From: Lamellibrachia satsuma
Taxonomy: Eukaryota > Annelida > Polychaeta > Sabellida > Siboglinidae
Assembly (NCBI GenBank): GCA_033239005.1
Contig: BSQZ01000053.1
Coordinates: 3,433,501-3,497,500, forward strand
Direction: 5' to 3'
Length of the DNA: 64,000 nucleotides
This document shows positions 22,131 to 33,330 of the stretch, one piece after another (the first letter of the stretch is position 1; every line of letters begins with the position of its first letter). The notes under the pieces are model-generated. The model was not told where the DNA came from and made no database searches. It was given only the letters and a program-made list of their open reading frames with translations. The position numbers and the translations under genes were made by a program.

Positions 22131-23374
22131 TATTCTTCAAATTAGTTGGTTTCTTATGTTATATAATCTTGAGAGTTTAGTGACGAGGTTGTTTGATATA
22201 ATAAGCAATACAGTAACATACAACGAACACTAATAGCGATGTCGCTTATTTACGTGGAATTTTACTTTCGTTTTACTTTACGAAGTGGTTAAGTATCTGT
22301 GCGGACATGTCGCAGCAAACGCGTCATAAAACATGGCTCCTCCAACTTGTTCGTTAATTATGTTATTATGACTGGAGGGGGTGGGGCGAAATTAATTAGG
22401 GTTAGTGTTAGCCAATCCAGGAAATAGGTGTACCGCAATAAAGTATTCTCTTTGAACTAACAGTGTAGAATGACCATTTGCGCTGCAACAGGTTGCAACG
22501 ACACGAATTCTCTTAGTCCTAGATGCCGGCTATGAATATACGACGTCCTTCATTTTGTCTAGCCTGTTGCCTTATGACACTAGACACAGTAAGAATCTAT
22601 GACGGTGTTGCTTATTATAGTCACAACTCATTATAGTCACACTGTGATTAGCACATTCACAGCTGGCCATGTTGTATGCTCCGTTGCCTGCCGACTCGTG
22701 GTTAACCACAAATAGAGATACACGTAGGTCCGCCTGGCGATCACGAAAAACACTAAATTCACTGCCTATGCCAAAGGGAATAATATTCCATATACGTCTT
22801 TTCATGGTTCTCTGATTTGCATTGTTATACTTTTTCAGTTGACTCAATTATGTGGCATTAATCCTGTTTTCTGAGCATAATGTTTTAACAACAATGTATG
22901 CAACAACATAGGTGGCAGCAGTGTGTAGGTATTTAAATGGCCAAAATTCAAATAATTACAGTAGTTACACGGTAGACATGTGAGTTGCAGCATTAAAATG
23001 TATGTGTGTCAAGCCCAGTATGGCAGGGCATTATCTACATTCAAAGTGGGGGGTACTCTAGTCAGACCCACGTGCTGTCTAATTTTGCCCCCATTCCTGC
23101 CTCACCAAGTCCTTGTTAGATTGATTCTATTTTTCATGTTTTTTTAAAACCTCTACTGAAAACTTAGTCTTAAAAAACACACTTTCAATGGAATGAGAGT
23201 TTAACAGTTTCTATGAAAGGTGCACACGCACGCGCACAGTGTATATTTTGTAATGCAGTGTTTTAAAAATAATTACTGTGCTTTTACAACTAAAAATAAA
23301 AGTACCCAACGGCGGACCAACTGTGGCATTGTTCCTTCCTGGGGTCGTAGACATATTAATGAAATAAACTAATC
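22131..23374 (+). repeat. Intron module copy
   Basis: Carries the same ordered blocks as 1-480 plus the stretch around 22980-23110 (TGTGTGTCAAGCCCAGTATG, GACCCACGTGCTGTCTAATT). This also occurs at 490-590 and 3715-3800. No gene. Confidence 0.6.
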
Positions 23375-23530
23375 GACAGGAGGCGCTGCTTTAGTAATAA
23401 ACGTGTAATACGCTAGGCGTCACTACATGTCCCATGTCACACTTCAGTGGTGTTGCCGGTGTCAAACGGGAAGGCATATTCTAGTCGAAATTGTATATCC
23501 AAAGTCATGGGTAAGTTTTATTATCTAAAT
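23375..23530 (+). promoter_or_regulatory. Intact KLHL first-exon cassette, proximal copy for KLHL-B
   Basis: Reads GACAGGAGGCGCTGCTTTAG, a GTAATACGCTAGGCGTCACT block, CATGTCCCATGTCACACTTC and GTTGCCGGTGTCAAACGGGA, and ends AGTCATGG|GTAAGT with ATG at 23517 and the donor after 23520. With exon 2 at 26625 it makes ATG GCA TCA ACC, and the predicted protein length is a whole number (571 residues). It is the best first-exon candidate for KLHL-B by distance (3.1-kb intron). Confidence 0.65.
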
Positions 23531-24129
23531 TAGTTGTTATATTATCCGCTAAGATGTTGAGAGTTTAATGACGATGTCGTTTTTTTCGTTATACACATTA
23601 TTGTACAATGGAAATTAATATTTCTCTTATTTAGAACATTACTTTCGTTTTATCTAGGCTCTTCTACTAGTTATATTCGCATAGGCCAGTGACTGTGTGG
23701 CTGTTATATGGCTGCTCAGTGGTCAAGTCCAATGTGATGCAGTTAAGTCACATTAAGAATGTTACAGTCACACAGGAGCTATAACCCATTCCCACTCAAG
23801 TAGTCCGTATGTCTACGGCCGAGAGTGCTGTATTCGGGTGGATCCCTGTACTACGTGGGCGGCCTATTCATGTTTCACAAAAGTAAATAGAGGTACGTGT
23901 AGGTCCATCTAGCGGTCACAAAAACAAAAAACTAAATTCACTCCAGGTACCAGCGGGAATAATGGCTATTCTAGAAACTTCTTTTCGTGGATTTCTGATT
24001 CGCATTGTTATAATTTCTTAGTTGACTTTCAATTTTGTTGTATTAAACAAGTTTTCTGAGCATAGTGTTTTAATTACAATGCATACAGTAACATAAGCTA
24101 GAATAAGATCGGTGTCACTCAAACATTAC

Positions 24130-25300
24130 AGTATTTAACAAGATTTAACAATATTTGCCATCCAAGCCAAAGGCCCAGATGGCAAGTGGACAAGGAAGCC
24201 ATTGGCTTATCGAGAGTCCAACAATGTTCACCTACTTATAACCCGCCCTCCTGAGATATGTGTCAACCTTGTTTTTAAACATATTCACGCTGCTAGCAGT
24301 TACACAATCTGTAGACAATTTGTTCCATTCATTTATTGTCCTCTGTGAGAACGAATGCTTCCTGATGTCCAATCTACATTAATCCTTTACTAATTTTACC
24401 TCATGTCCTCTAGTTCTGCTATCCTTCTTGAGTGAGAAAAACATATTTCTGTCAATATTTTCATACCCATTCAATATCTTAAAAACTTCAATCTGATCTC
24501 CTCTTAACCTCCTTGTCTCTAGAGTTGTTAAACCACATTCTTGCAGGCGTTCTTCATAACTAAGGTCTCTAAGTTCTGGAATCATTTTAGTTGCTCTCCT
24601 TTGTATGCGTTCAAGCGTATATATATATATCCTTCTTACGATATGGTCTCCATGCTTGTATACAGTATTCTAAATGAGGTCTAACTATTGCTTTATAAAG
24701 AGGTATAATTAACTTTTTTCCCTTCTACGTTATGTTTCTTCTAATCAATCCAAGAATTTGATTACCCTTTGAAGCTGCAATACCACACTGCTCTGAAACT
24801 TTCATATCAGCGCTTATTGTAACTCCTAAGTCCTTTTCTTTTACAGTAGTACCCAGAACAGTATCTCCCATTTTATAGTTTACATTCAAGTTCCCATGTC
24901 CTGTATGTAGGCATTTACATTTCCCAAAATTGAACAGCATCTGCCATTTCTCAGACCATTTCACTAATCTGTCTAGATCGTTTTGTAAATGTTGTTTATC
25001 ACCATCAGTATTAACCTTTCTAAACAGTTTTGTGTCATCCGCAAATTTCAGTACGTTATATGTTATACTGTCGTCCAAGTCATCGATATAAATTAAGAAT
25101 AATATAGGTCCTAATACTGATCCTTGAGGTACCCCACTCAAAACCGATTTCCAATTTGAAACTTCTCCATCTACTACAACTCGTTGTCTTCTGTCAGTCA
25201 GCCATTGTTCTATCCAGTCAGTTATGCTATCCCCGATACCATGGGCTTTTAATTTAAGTAGTAATCTTGTAGCTTTTCTCAAGAGCAATTCAATTGTTTT
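24130..25300 (-). mobile_element. CR1-like LINE 3' fragment inside the KLHL-B intron
   Basis: Encodes from 25288 downward LLLKLKAHGIGDSITDWIEQ, SGVPQGSVLGPILFLIYIDD, LKFADDTKLFRKV, GKCKCLHTGHGN and GIAASKGNQILGLIRRNIT. After a frameshift come thumb and C-terminal pieces (MIPELRDLSYEERLQECGLT, RGDQIEVFKILNGYENIDR) and the 3' UTR ending in two TTGTTAAATC-like units at about 24130. The RT core (motifs through YIDDLDD and ADD) is cleaner than in 15590-17665. It is truncated at the 5' end. Confidence 0.85.
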
Positions 25301-26364
25301 ACACTTCCCATGTGAACTAGTTAACCCCTGATATGCGCTTCAGCCCAAAACAGTATATAACTGTCAGTCACTAGAATGGAACTATGTGTTGGTTGTGCTT
25401 GAAGACGCACTGTATAAAACTGGGTTACGCGCATACTTCGGCACCCAATATAACAGGACTAACCCCAATATAATAGATGTGACAACTTGTCACAATCCCG
25501 AATAATTATTTTGTGACTTGAGGAGTAGTTAGATTTTGAGTTAGGTTAGGTGACCCTTTGCGATGGCTGCAAAATTTTGCAACGAAATGAATTGATTACC
25601 GCTACGTAATTAACACATTCCTTCGGTTTATCTAGCCTATTGCCTTAATGTTATAGACATCGTAAAAGTCGGTTAGTGACTGTGTTGCTTTAATGCTCGG
25701 TGCTCTAAAATGAAGTTAAGTGTGTTACGGTTAAGTCTGTGCAACCAACAGCAACATATAAAACTCATTACAGTCACACATGTGATTAGCACACAAGTCA
25801 TTTTGGCCGTTGCCAGCGGCGATGCTGCATTCTCAGTTGCAGGCCGACGTATGGTTAACCACAAACAGAGATGCATATAAAGATACACGTATGTCTGCCT
25901 GACCATCAATGGTTACACTAAAGATATACCATAGTGAATAATGGGTATTTCGGGTACCAACTACCTCCTTCTACTGTTTTCTGTTTTGCAACTTTATGAT
26001 TGGTTTAATTGGCGACGAAATATATTTCCTGGTTTTCCGACATTATGCCAGTGACATGTCATGAGTTATGATGCTTTTACAAAACTACCAAAAATACGCA
26101 TCCTACGGACGGGACAATTAGGTATTTATCACAGAAACATCCACCTATGCCTTGGCACTTGGTGCTGCCAGTCAACATTTTAAAACTGACTTGGGACAAT
26201 CGTACACAGGACACATGGCGTTGCAAAATATCGTTCGTAATTGTTCGCATAGCGTTGCGAACAATTGTATGTATTATCTACGAGGGGTAACTACATTCGT
26301 AGATAGAGTAAAAGTAAGGTTAATTTCGAAAAATAATAGTGCTACGACTTCCTGGGGCCGTAGA
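25301..26364 (+). repeat. Intron segment shared with both palindrome arms
   Basis: Parallels 41960-43100: AGACGCACTGTATAAAACTG, a GACAACTTGTCACAATCCCG block, CTTCGGTTTATCTAGCCTAT, GTTAACCACAAACAGAGATG, GCCAGTGACATGTC and GGGGTAACTACATTCGTAGA in order. No gene. Confidence 0.7.
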
Positions 26365-26436
26365 CACGCACACACACACACATGCATATACACACACGCA
26401 CACGCACACGCACACGCACACGCACACGCGCACGCG

Positions 26437-26474
<38 letters not shown>

Positions 26475-26482
26475 CACACACG

Positions 26483-26552
<70 letters not shown>
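26365..26552. repeat. (CA)n microsatellite before the KLHL-B acceptor
   Basis: About 188 bp of CA with CG and TG interruptions. It ends 72 bp before the acceptor AG at 26623-26624. Long Thr-His and Cys-Val frames here are artefacts, including the N-terminal part of the long frame that runs into KLHL-B. Confidence 0.95.
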
Positions 26553-26553
<1 letters not shown>

Positions 26554-26624
26554 CCCGTTCTTCCTTTGTTTGTATGTTGCATTTTACTTTATTTGTCTAC
26601 AAGTTCTACCTGTCTTTGTTGTAG

Positions 26625-28336
26625 CATCAACCACTGTGAAAATCGAGGCGTTTGTTGACAAGGCATACCAGAATGATTTCATGAAGGAAATGCATAACCT
26701 GCGCCAGAACGAAGAGTTTACTGATGTGACGTTACAGTCGGGTGACGTTCACGTCCGGTGTCATCGATACGTTCTGGCAGTCGCAAGTGATTACTTCAAA
26801 GCAATGTTCAGGTGTGGTCTTGAAGAAAGCACATCAGCCACTGTCCAGCTTACTATGGAACCGGAGATACTGACCAGCATCGTCGACTATATGTACACCG
26901 GTGAGATTGAGCTGACTGTCGACAACGTGGAGAGCTTGTTCAAGGCAGGCGACGTCCTACAGCTGAATACCCTCAAGGTGGCCTGCGAGAACTTCATGTT
27001 GAAGCAGGTCGAGCCAGCCAACTGTGTCGGATTCTCTCAATTTGCCACGTTGTATAGACTGGACAAGCTGCAGCAGAAAGCCAGTGGAGTGATACAGTCC
27101 AAGTTTAAAATTGTCGCACTTCAAGAGGAATTCAAAGAGTTATCCTGCAAAGAACTTATCGAGTTTATCAAAGACGACGACGTCAATGTTGAAGACGAGG
27201 ATTTTGTCTTCGATGCCGTGATATATTGGGTTCGACATGACATTGACAACAGAAAGTCGTCCTTTCAGACGATTACTGAACACGTCCGCCTGCCGTATTG
27301 TACGAGCATCTACTTGCGGCACATTAAGGACGCATATGACCTGTTCACCCCCATGTGCTATGAATATCTAATCGAAGCATTGTCGTTCCAGGCAGACACT
27401 GTTCACCAACATCAGATGGCAAGTTGCCGCACAGTGCCACGCACCAATTTCCGAATGAAGTCTTGTCTCCTGTTAGTTGGTGGGACGGCGTGTTTGGAGG
27501 GCGAAGACAAAGAATTTGAGCACAAAAGCTGTCAGTACTACAAGGAAGACACAACTAGTTGGGAGTCACTGACGGAGCTGCCACAGTCGGTCGGTAGGTT
27601 TTACCACGTATGTCGCGTCAACAGAGGCCTACTGTTGACAGGGGGCATCACGGGAGGCGCGTTGAACCAATGCTGGCACTTTGATATGTCCATAAAGAAG
27701 TGGGAGGAGATGCCACCACTTATCACTGCACGGTGGTACCACCGCAGTGTCTCGCTGGACGACTGTGTCTACGTGGTGGGAGGGAAGGATGTTAACGACA
27801 CAGTGCTCGCATCTGTTGAGTTTCTGAATGCTAAGAGGAACCAGTGGTTGTCCCTGCCCGAGATGATACAGGCTGTGTATCTCCCCGCGGTTGTCACGTA
27901 CAATAACAAGATCTTTGTTTTTGGTGGCCGAGATGCCCAGAAGAAGGACCTGTGTTGCACACAGGTGTTTGATACGACACAGGGCCAGTGGAGCACTCTG
28001 CCAGATATGCCTGAAGTGTGCGGCTTAGGTGCTGCTGTCACACTGAACGACTGTATGTATGTGGTGGGAGGCTTCGGACACACATGTTTGAAATATGACC
28101 CGACCTCGGATAATTGGACAAAGCTGAGTCAGCCAAGCCTGAGCCACGGCAATGCCCCAGCAGTCGTGTGGCGCGGCTCTATACTGGTAGCAGGGGGCGG
28201 AGGTGGCAAGCCAGAATCATCGGTCATTGAACAATACAATCCTCTCACAGACACTTGGCTGGAATGGAAAACAACACTAGATATGAAGACGGCGTGCCAT
28301 TGCATGTTCAACGTTGACCTCACAGGTAGTGTGTGA
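26625..28336 (+). CDS. KLHL-B: BTB-BACK-Kelch protein, main coding exon
   Basis: The acceptor TCTTTGTTGTAG precedes CATCAACCACTGTGAAAATC. Joined to ATGG from the cassette it starts M-A-S-T-T-V-K-I-E and gives 571 residues. BTB at about residues 25-126 (FTDVTLQSGD, CHRYVLAVASDYFKAMF, YMYTGEIELTVDNVESLFKAG). BACK at about 131-243 (ATLYRLDKLQQ, DDDVNVEDEDFVFDAV, RLPYCTSIYLRHIK). Six Kelch blades at about 285-571, with Gly-Gly in all six (LLLVGGT, LLLTGGI, CVYVVGGK, KIFVFGGR, CMYVVGGF, LVAGGGG). The stop is after NVDLTGSV. The frame is intact, and this is the most canonical member. The probable role, by family, is a CUL3-linked substrate adaptor in the cytoplasm; the substrate is unknown. Upstream open frame through the (CA)n tract is intron. 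Confidence 0.9.
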
Positions 28337-29363
28337 CATACAATGTGTTTGAACTGGAACTAGCATCATACGTCTCACAGAGTGTTGCTTGTATCAATGA
28401 TTGTAAATATATTATAATATATAACAATTAGACATTGTATATGATGATGAAGTAGTTTGTGATTCAAGATTTCTCGAGGCTGGGGATATTATGAATGACC
28501 CATGTGGACGTTTGACTATTACGTAATTCAGAAGAGTAGGAGTTCATAGTTACGTACAAATGTATGCAACGCGATGCGTCAAACGGCCACTTAAGTTCCT
28601 TCTTACGGGACGAACGCTTCGTACAAACAAATTGACTTAGCTGCATGACATAAACTTATGTATCAGTGGAATTAATGGTACACTTTCGTTTCAAACGTAA
28701 ACTTAACTGTTAGTCCCTGTATTGAACAAAAACACAATTATTGATGAATACATTATAATCATATTGGAGATTTATGTAATGTGTGCTGTGCAGTTTGTAT
28801 TCTACATGACATTGATAACATTATGTACACGTATAATACCTTTCTAAAATGGCTCGCATAATTACATTTGTAGCTGCATATTAATTTAGCTACTTGTGCG
28901 TTCTGCCTTAAATTAAGTTTTTCGTATTATATAATATAATTTCCGTTGTGGCTGCCTAGTACCCTGACGTTATTATGTGAATATTGAATTAAAGTACTTT
29001 ACATTACACTTTTCATCGTGTCGACACCATTAGGATAGTGTCTGTTAAAATGATTATTCGATGTTATGCTCGGTTTTTTTAATCGGGTTATCCCCAACTC
29101 ATATTTAAAATGAACTTTGCTTATTCTGTGATCAGGATATGTGCAACGATTCGCTTAATAACATAATGTTAACATTATTTTTTTTAAATGCAGTCTTAAA
29201 GAACACGTGTATGTAAACATTGTAATCGCATAATAATGTATGTGCATGCTATCGGTCAACATAAACACATATTGTACTGTACTGTATTGTATTATATGGC
29301 AATGCTGAACTGACAATGGGACATAAATGGATAAACCATGATCAGTACATCGGCTGGACACGG
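28337..29363 (+). other. KLHL-B 3' flank
   Basis: No gene seen. Closely matches 45070-46145 (left arm) and its mirror in the right arm: GATGATGAAGTAGTTTGTGA, TTCAAGATTTCTCGA, GACCCATGTGGACGTTTGAC, TTAAATTAAGTTTTTCGTAT. The duplicated unit therefore covers gene and flank. Confidence 0.75.
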
Positions 29364-29646
29364 TAGGGTGTGGTAGCGTATCGCTTAGAACGCCGGACTC
29401 TCAGTCTAGAGAACCCGGGGTCTTGCTGCCGTTTCGAAACTTTTAGCAATTTCGTTTACCCCACGTTGCCACAGTTCACTCAGCTGTATAAATGAGTACC
29501 TGGAAACATACATAGATAGATATGTGAACGAATAGTCTTCGCGCTGTCATTGCAGTGTGGCCGAGAAGAGCCAGGGATGAGGTGTATAGCGCTTTTGACA
29601 TTCCCGTGGTCTGGATACCGCGATATAAAAGAGCTTATCTTTTTAC
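29364..29646 (+). mobile_element. SINE copy in KLHL-B 3' flank
   Basis: Complete copy with a tRNA-like head (GGTAGCGTATCGCTTAGAAC, CGCCGGACTCTCAGTC, TAGAGAACCCGGGGTC), body (CAGTTCACTCAGCTGTATAA, AATAGTCTTCGCGCTGTC) and end (ACCGCGATATAAAAGAGC, CTTTTTAC). It sits at the same relative place as the SINE in both palindrome arms, so it inserted before the duplication. Confidence 0.75.
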
Positions 29647-30131
29647 CCGTGGACACCATTGTACACATTTTGGCATCAAACTGAATATGCCGCGGCCGAC
29701 ATCCCTGCGTTGCACCAACATGAGCATTATATTGGCTAGACCAGCTACAACATGCCCACTTCGGACCATTATAGGCATGTATTTAATTAAATCACGTTCT
29801 CTGGGATTTCCCATTTCTTCATAAAAACTTGTTTTCTCACTCATCGGCCCGCAAGTATTACTGGATATTTATAAAGTGCGTATCCAACCTGTATTATATG
29901 TCCCACCTCATCCCAGCGCTGAAATATAATAGTGTATCTGTAATGTAATAATTAATCACGATAATCATGGATAAACTGAATGGAGCTATGTACTGTGTTG
30001 TGCTTCAAGACGCACTATATAAAACTGAAATACACGCACACTTTGGCCCCAAATATAATCGGACTTCCCCAGGTACATAAGTGACAAGTAATATTGCACA
30101 CAAAGACAGGTATCTACCACCATACCTGACC
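29647..30131 (+). other. KLHL-B distal flank
   Basis: First part (TTTTACCCGTGGACACCATT, CATGAGCATTATATTGGCTA, ATTAAATCAC) matches 46430-46575. From 29840 (CTTGTTTTCTCACTCATCGG) it matches 47340-47470 in the palindrome spacer, skipping the CCAACGTTGG repeats. From 29980 it resumes as the AGACGCACTATATAAAACTG block. No gene. Confidence 0.6.
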
Positions 30132-31824
30132 GGCAAGACGGAGAGTGCGGCATGACGGAGAGTGTGGCATGACGGAGAGTGTGGCAAGACGGAGAGTGTG
30201 GCGTGACGGAGAGTGTGGCAAGACGGAGAGTGTGGCAAGACGGAGAGTGTGGCAAGACGGAGTGTGTGACAAGACGGAGAGTGTGGCACGACGGAGAGTG
30301 TGGCACGACGGAGAGTGTGGCAAGACGGGGAGTGTGGCAAGACGGGGAGTGTGGCAATACGGAGAGTGTGGCATGACGGATAGTGTGGCAAGACGGACAG
30401 TGTGGCATGACGGAGAGTGTGGTATGACGGAGAGTGTGGCAAGACGGAGAGTGTGGCATGACGGAGAGTGTGGCAAGACGAAGAGTGTGGCATGACGGAT
30501 AGTGTGGCAAGACGGACAGTGTGGCATGACGGAGAGTGTGGCAAGACGGGGAGTGTGGTAAGACGGGGAGTGTTGCAAGACGGAGAGTGTGGCAAGACGG
30601 AGAGTGTGGCAAGACGGAGAGTGTGGCAAGACGGAGAGTGTGGCAAGACGGAGAGTGTGGCAAGACGGAGAGTGTAGCATGACGGAGAGGGTGGCAAGAT
30701 GGAGAGTGTGGCAAGACGGAGAGTGTGGCAAGACGGAGAGTGTGGCATGACGGAGAGTGTGGCAAGACGAAGAGTGTGGCATGACGGAGAGTGTGGAAAG
30801 ACGGAGAGTGTGGCAAGACGGGGAGTGTGGCAAGACGGGGAGTGTTGCAAGACGGAGAGTGTGGCAAGACGGAGAGTGTGGTAAGACGGAGAGTGTGGCA
30901 AGACGGAGAGTGTGGCAAGACGGAGAGTGTGGCAAGACTGAGAGTGTGGCAAGACGGAGAATGTGGCATGATGGAGAGGGTGGCAAGACGGAGAGTGTGG
31001 CAAGACGGATAGTGTGGCAAGACGGAGAGTGTGGCATGACGGAGAGTGTGGCAAGACGAAGAGTGTGGCATGACGGAGAGTGTGGCAAGACGGAGAGTGT
31101 GGAAAGACGGGGAGTGTTGCAAGACGGGGAGTGTAGCAAGACGGAGAGTGTGGCATGACGGAGAGTGTGGCAAGATGGAGAGTGTGGCAAGACGGAGAGT
31201 GGGGCATGACGGAGAGTGTGGCAAGACGGAGAGTGTGGCAAGACGGAGAGTGTGGCAAGACGGAGAGAGAGGCAAGACGTAGATTGTGGCAAGACGGAGA
31301 GTGTGGCATGACGGAGAGTGTGGCAAAATGGAGAGTGTGGCATGACGGAGAGTGTGGCATGACGGAGAGTGTGGCAAGACGGGGAGTTTGGCAAGACGGG
31401 GAGTGTGGCAAGACGGAGAGTGTGGCAAGTCGGAGAGTGTGGCAAGACGGAGAGTGTGGCAAGACGGAGAGTGTGGCAAGACGGAGAGTGTGGCATGACG
31501 GAGAGTGTGGCATGACGGAGAGTGTGGCAAGACGGAGAGTGTGGCAAGACGGAGAGTGTGGCAAGACGGAGAGTGTGGCAAGACGGAGAGTGTGGCAAGA
31601 CGGAGAGTGGGGCATGACGGAGAGTGTGGCAAGATGGAGAGTGTGACATGACGGAGAGTGTGGCATGACGGAGAGTGTGGGTTAGACGGAGAGTGTGACA
31701 AGACGGAGGGTGTGGCAAGACGGGGAGTGTGGCATGACGGAGAGTGTGGCATGACGGAGAATGTGGCAAGACGGAGAGTGTGGCAAGACGGGGAGTGTGG
31801 CAAGACGGAGAGTGAGGCAAGACG
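30132..31824. repeat. 17-bp minisatellite, about 100 copies
   Basis: Unit GGAGAGTGTGGCAAGAC in perfect 17-bp register over 1.69 kb. The commonest variants are GCATGAC for GCAAGAC and GGGGAGT for GGAGAGT. Rare variants repeat at multiples of 17 bp, showing a higher-order structure: AAGACGAAGAG at 30475, 30764 and 31053 is 289 bp apart each time, that is 17 units. The array ends in GACGTCACTACATGTCTCAT, the middle of a KLHL first-exon cassette. All three minus-strand frames stay open for 550-605 codons with a 17-residue period, a by-product of the unit length. Confidence 0.97.
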
Positions 31825-32184
31825 TCACTACATGTCTCATGCCACACTTCTGGAATACACCAAGAAGTCGCATTCTGCAAAAGTTCGCCGTATGTGTGTG
31901 TTTTGTTACTTACTTCAAAAAACGTTCTTTATTGCACTGTGAGTTCAGCACCTGACCACACATGAACATTCCAGCTGATCATTCAGGCACGGCCACAGTT
32001 GACCCTTGTTGGGTTACCATGCCGCCGTACAGGTACACTGCCTGTCAGCTACTTGAACTTTCCTATGCGTCACGCCTGAATAACGATGCATGGAGAACAG
32101 TGATTGAACTCGGCATTGTCGCAAACGGGTGTTGATAGCGCGAATCTCGTTCAGCTGATCGATCCGTCACCTCGCTTGCCAGCT
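31825..32184 (+). other. Cassette remnant then unassigned sequence
   Basis: 31823-31850 reads GTCACTACATGTCTCATGCC and CACACTTCTGG, the core of the first-exon cassette without its start codon or donor. The remainder shows no recognised gene or repeat up to the LINE endonuclease fragment. Confidence 0.5.
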
Positions 32185-32587
32185 GTACTACAGCTACGCT
32201 CGGGCTGTTGTAATAAGGCCGATTATATCACAGATGACGCATGCGAAAACGACATTGACATTTTGTGTCTGACAGAAACCTGGCTAACTGATAACGATGC
32301 GTTTTTGATGTCTGCTATTGTCCCTCACGGATACACGTTCCAACATCTCCAGCGAAACGGTCGTCGCGGTGGACCAATTGGGGTTCTGTTCAAAGCTTCC
32401 TTTCACCTTGCACTACCCAAACCGTGGCACACCGAATCTTTCGCATGTCTCAGGGTCATGCTACGTGGATCGAGCGTTGCAGCAGCCGTACGCATTTTTG
32501 TGGTGTACCGGCCACCATCATCTGGGCGCAAATCTAAGCTGTTTCGTTTATTCCTAGAGGAATTCGGCGAATTACTCGAGCGTGTCT
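32185..32587 (+). mobile_element. LINE endonuclease fragment
   Basis: Open frame with the central part of an apurinic-endonuclease-like domain: RSGCCNKADYITDD, ENDIDILCLTETWL (with the catalytic E), HGYTFQHLQRNGRRGG, IGVLFK, VVYRPPSSGRKSKL, FLEEFGELLE. The first conserved motif (N-terminal Asn) and everything after the YRPP region are missing. It looks L2/jockey-like and different from the CR1-like copies above, because its HGYTF and YRPP context differs. At about 32588 the frame runs straight into the KLHL-A-type tail. Confidence 0.8.
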
Positions 32588-32900
32588 TCTTAATCAAAGT
32601 TGACCTTTATGGCGCGTGACGATTTACACTTCCGGGTCTGACGTTGTGAACTGCCGCTTGTATTATACACATCACGAAGATATGACTGTAACGAAAAAAA
32701 TTAGTAGTAGATTAAGTTAATTGAAATTTGCATATGAGTATATTTGCACATGAGTACAGGCATACCAATACAGAATGTGATGTTAACTTCTTTTTGCAAT
32801 ATGTTGTAGAGTTTTCGTGAAATTGTACAATTTGTTTTCGAGAAAATCAACATGGCAGATGCTCCTTCTCAGCTATTACCAAAAATATGATTTCTTTTAT
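32588..32900 (+). pseudogene. KLHL-A-type 3' end fragment
   Basis: Begins ATCAAAGTTGACCTTTATGG followed by CGCGTGACG, matching the last codons and stop of KLHL-A (NVNLYGV). It goes on into the 3' flank: GATTTACACTTCCGGGTCTG, CTTGTATTATACACATCACG, TTTTCGAGAAAATCAACATG. Only five or so codons of coding sequence remain. Confidence 0.65.
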
Positions 32901-33330
32901 ACACCTCACCTCACCTACCTCACCTATCCTCTTCGGGCCCTGTGGCCCATAAGGCCGAAGTGAATCTCCTCCATCTTGTTCTGTCAGCTGCTACACGTTT
33001 ATTTTCGGGGTTTTCCTTCCCTTAGCCATAGCCTCGTTTGCCCAGCACAATGTTCTGTTTACCAGGGTGCATCACGGGGAGGTGAGGTTGACTTGAGTGT
33101 CTTTACGGTTGAGCGCATCAACACCCCTTACACCCCTTTGTTTTACCCACGCAGTCGATACTCAAAGTTGATCGTGCTAATACCCCATTTCTTCCGCTTC
33201 AGGCGTCCAATATGCAGTCTCTGACATTCCATCACTAGCCATTTACCTTCAAATCGTGTAGAATGAACATTCGATCAGAAAAAAATGACATTCCATCACT
33301 AGCACCTTTTCGTGTGATTTGAACCCGTGA
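32901..33330. other. Unassigned, possibly an old mobile element
   Basis: Starts CACCTCACCTCACCTACCTC and has a TCTTCGGGCCCTGTGGCCCATAAGG stretch reminiscent of repeat ends, but I cannot assign a family. 33229-33330 contains ACATTCCATCACTAGC twice, 64 bp apart. No gene. Confidence 0.35.

Noticed and set aside
26339..26624. N-terminal Thr-His extension of the KLHL-B frame
   Set aside because: It is the (CA)n microsatellite read as codons; a good acceptor at 26624 marks the true exon start.
30132..31824. CRISPR-like array
   Set aside because: Direct 17-bp units without unique spacers in an animal genome; it is a minisatellite.
29986..31880. Three long antisense frames over the minisatellite as protein genes
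   Set aside because: All frames are open because of unit length and composition; no start context, domain or non-repeat coding part supports a gene.
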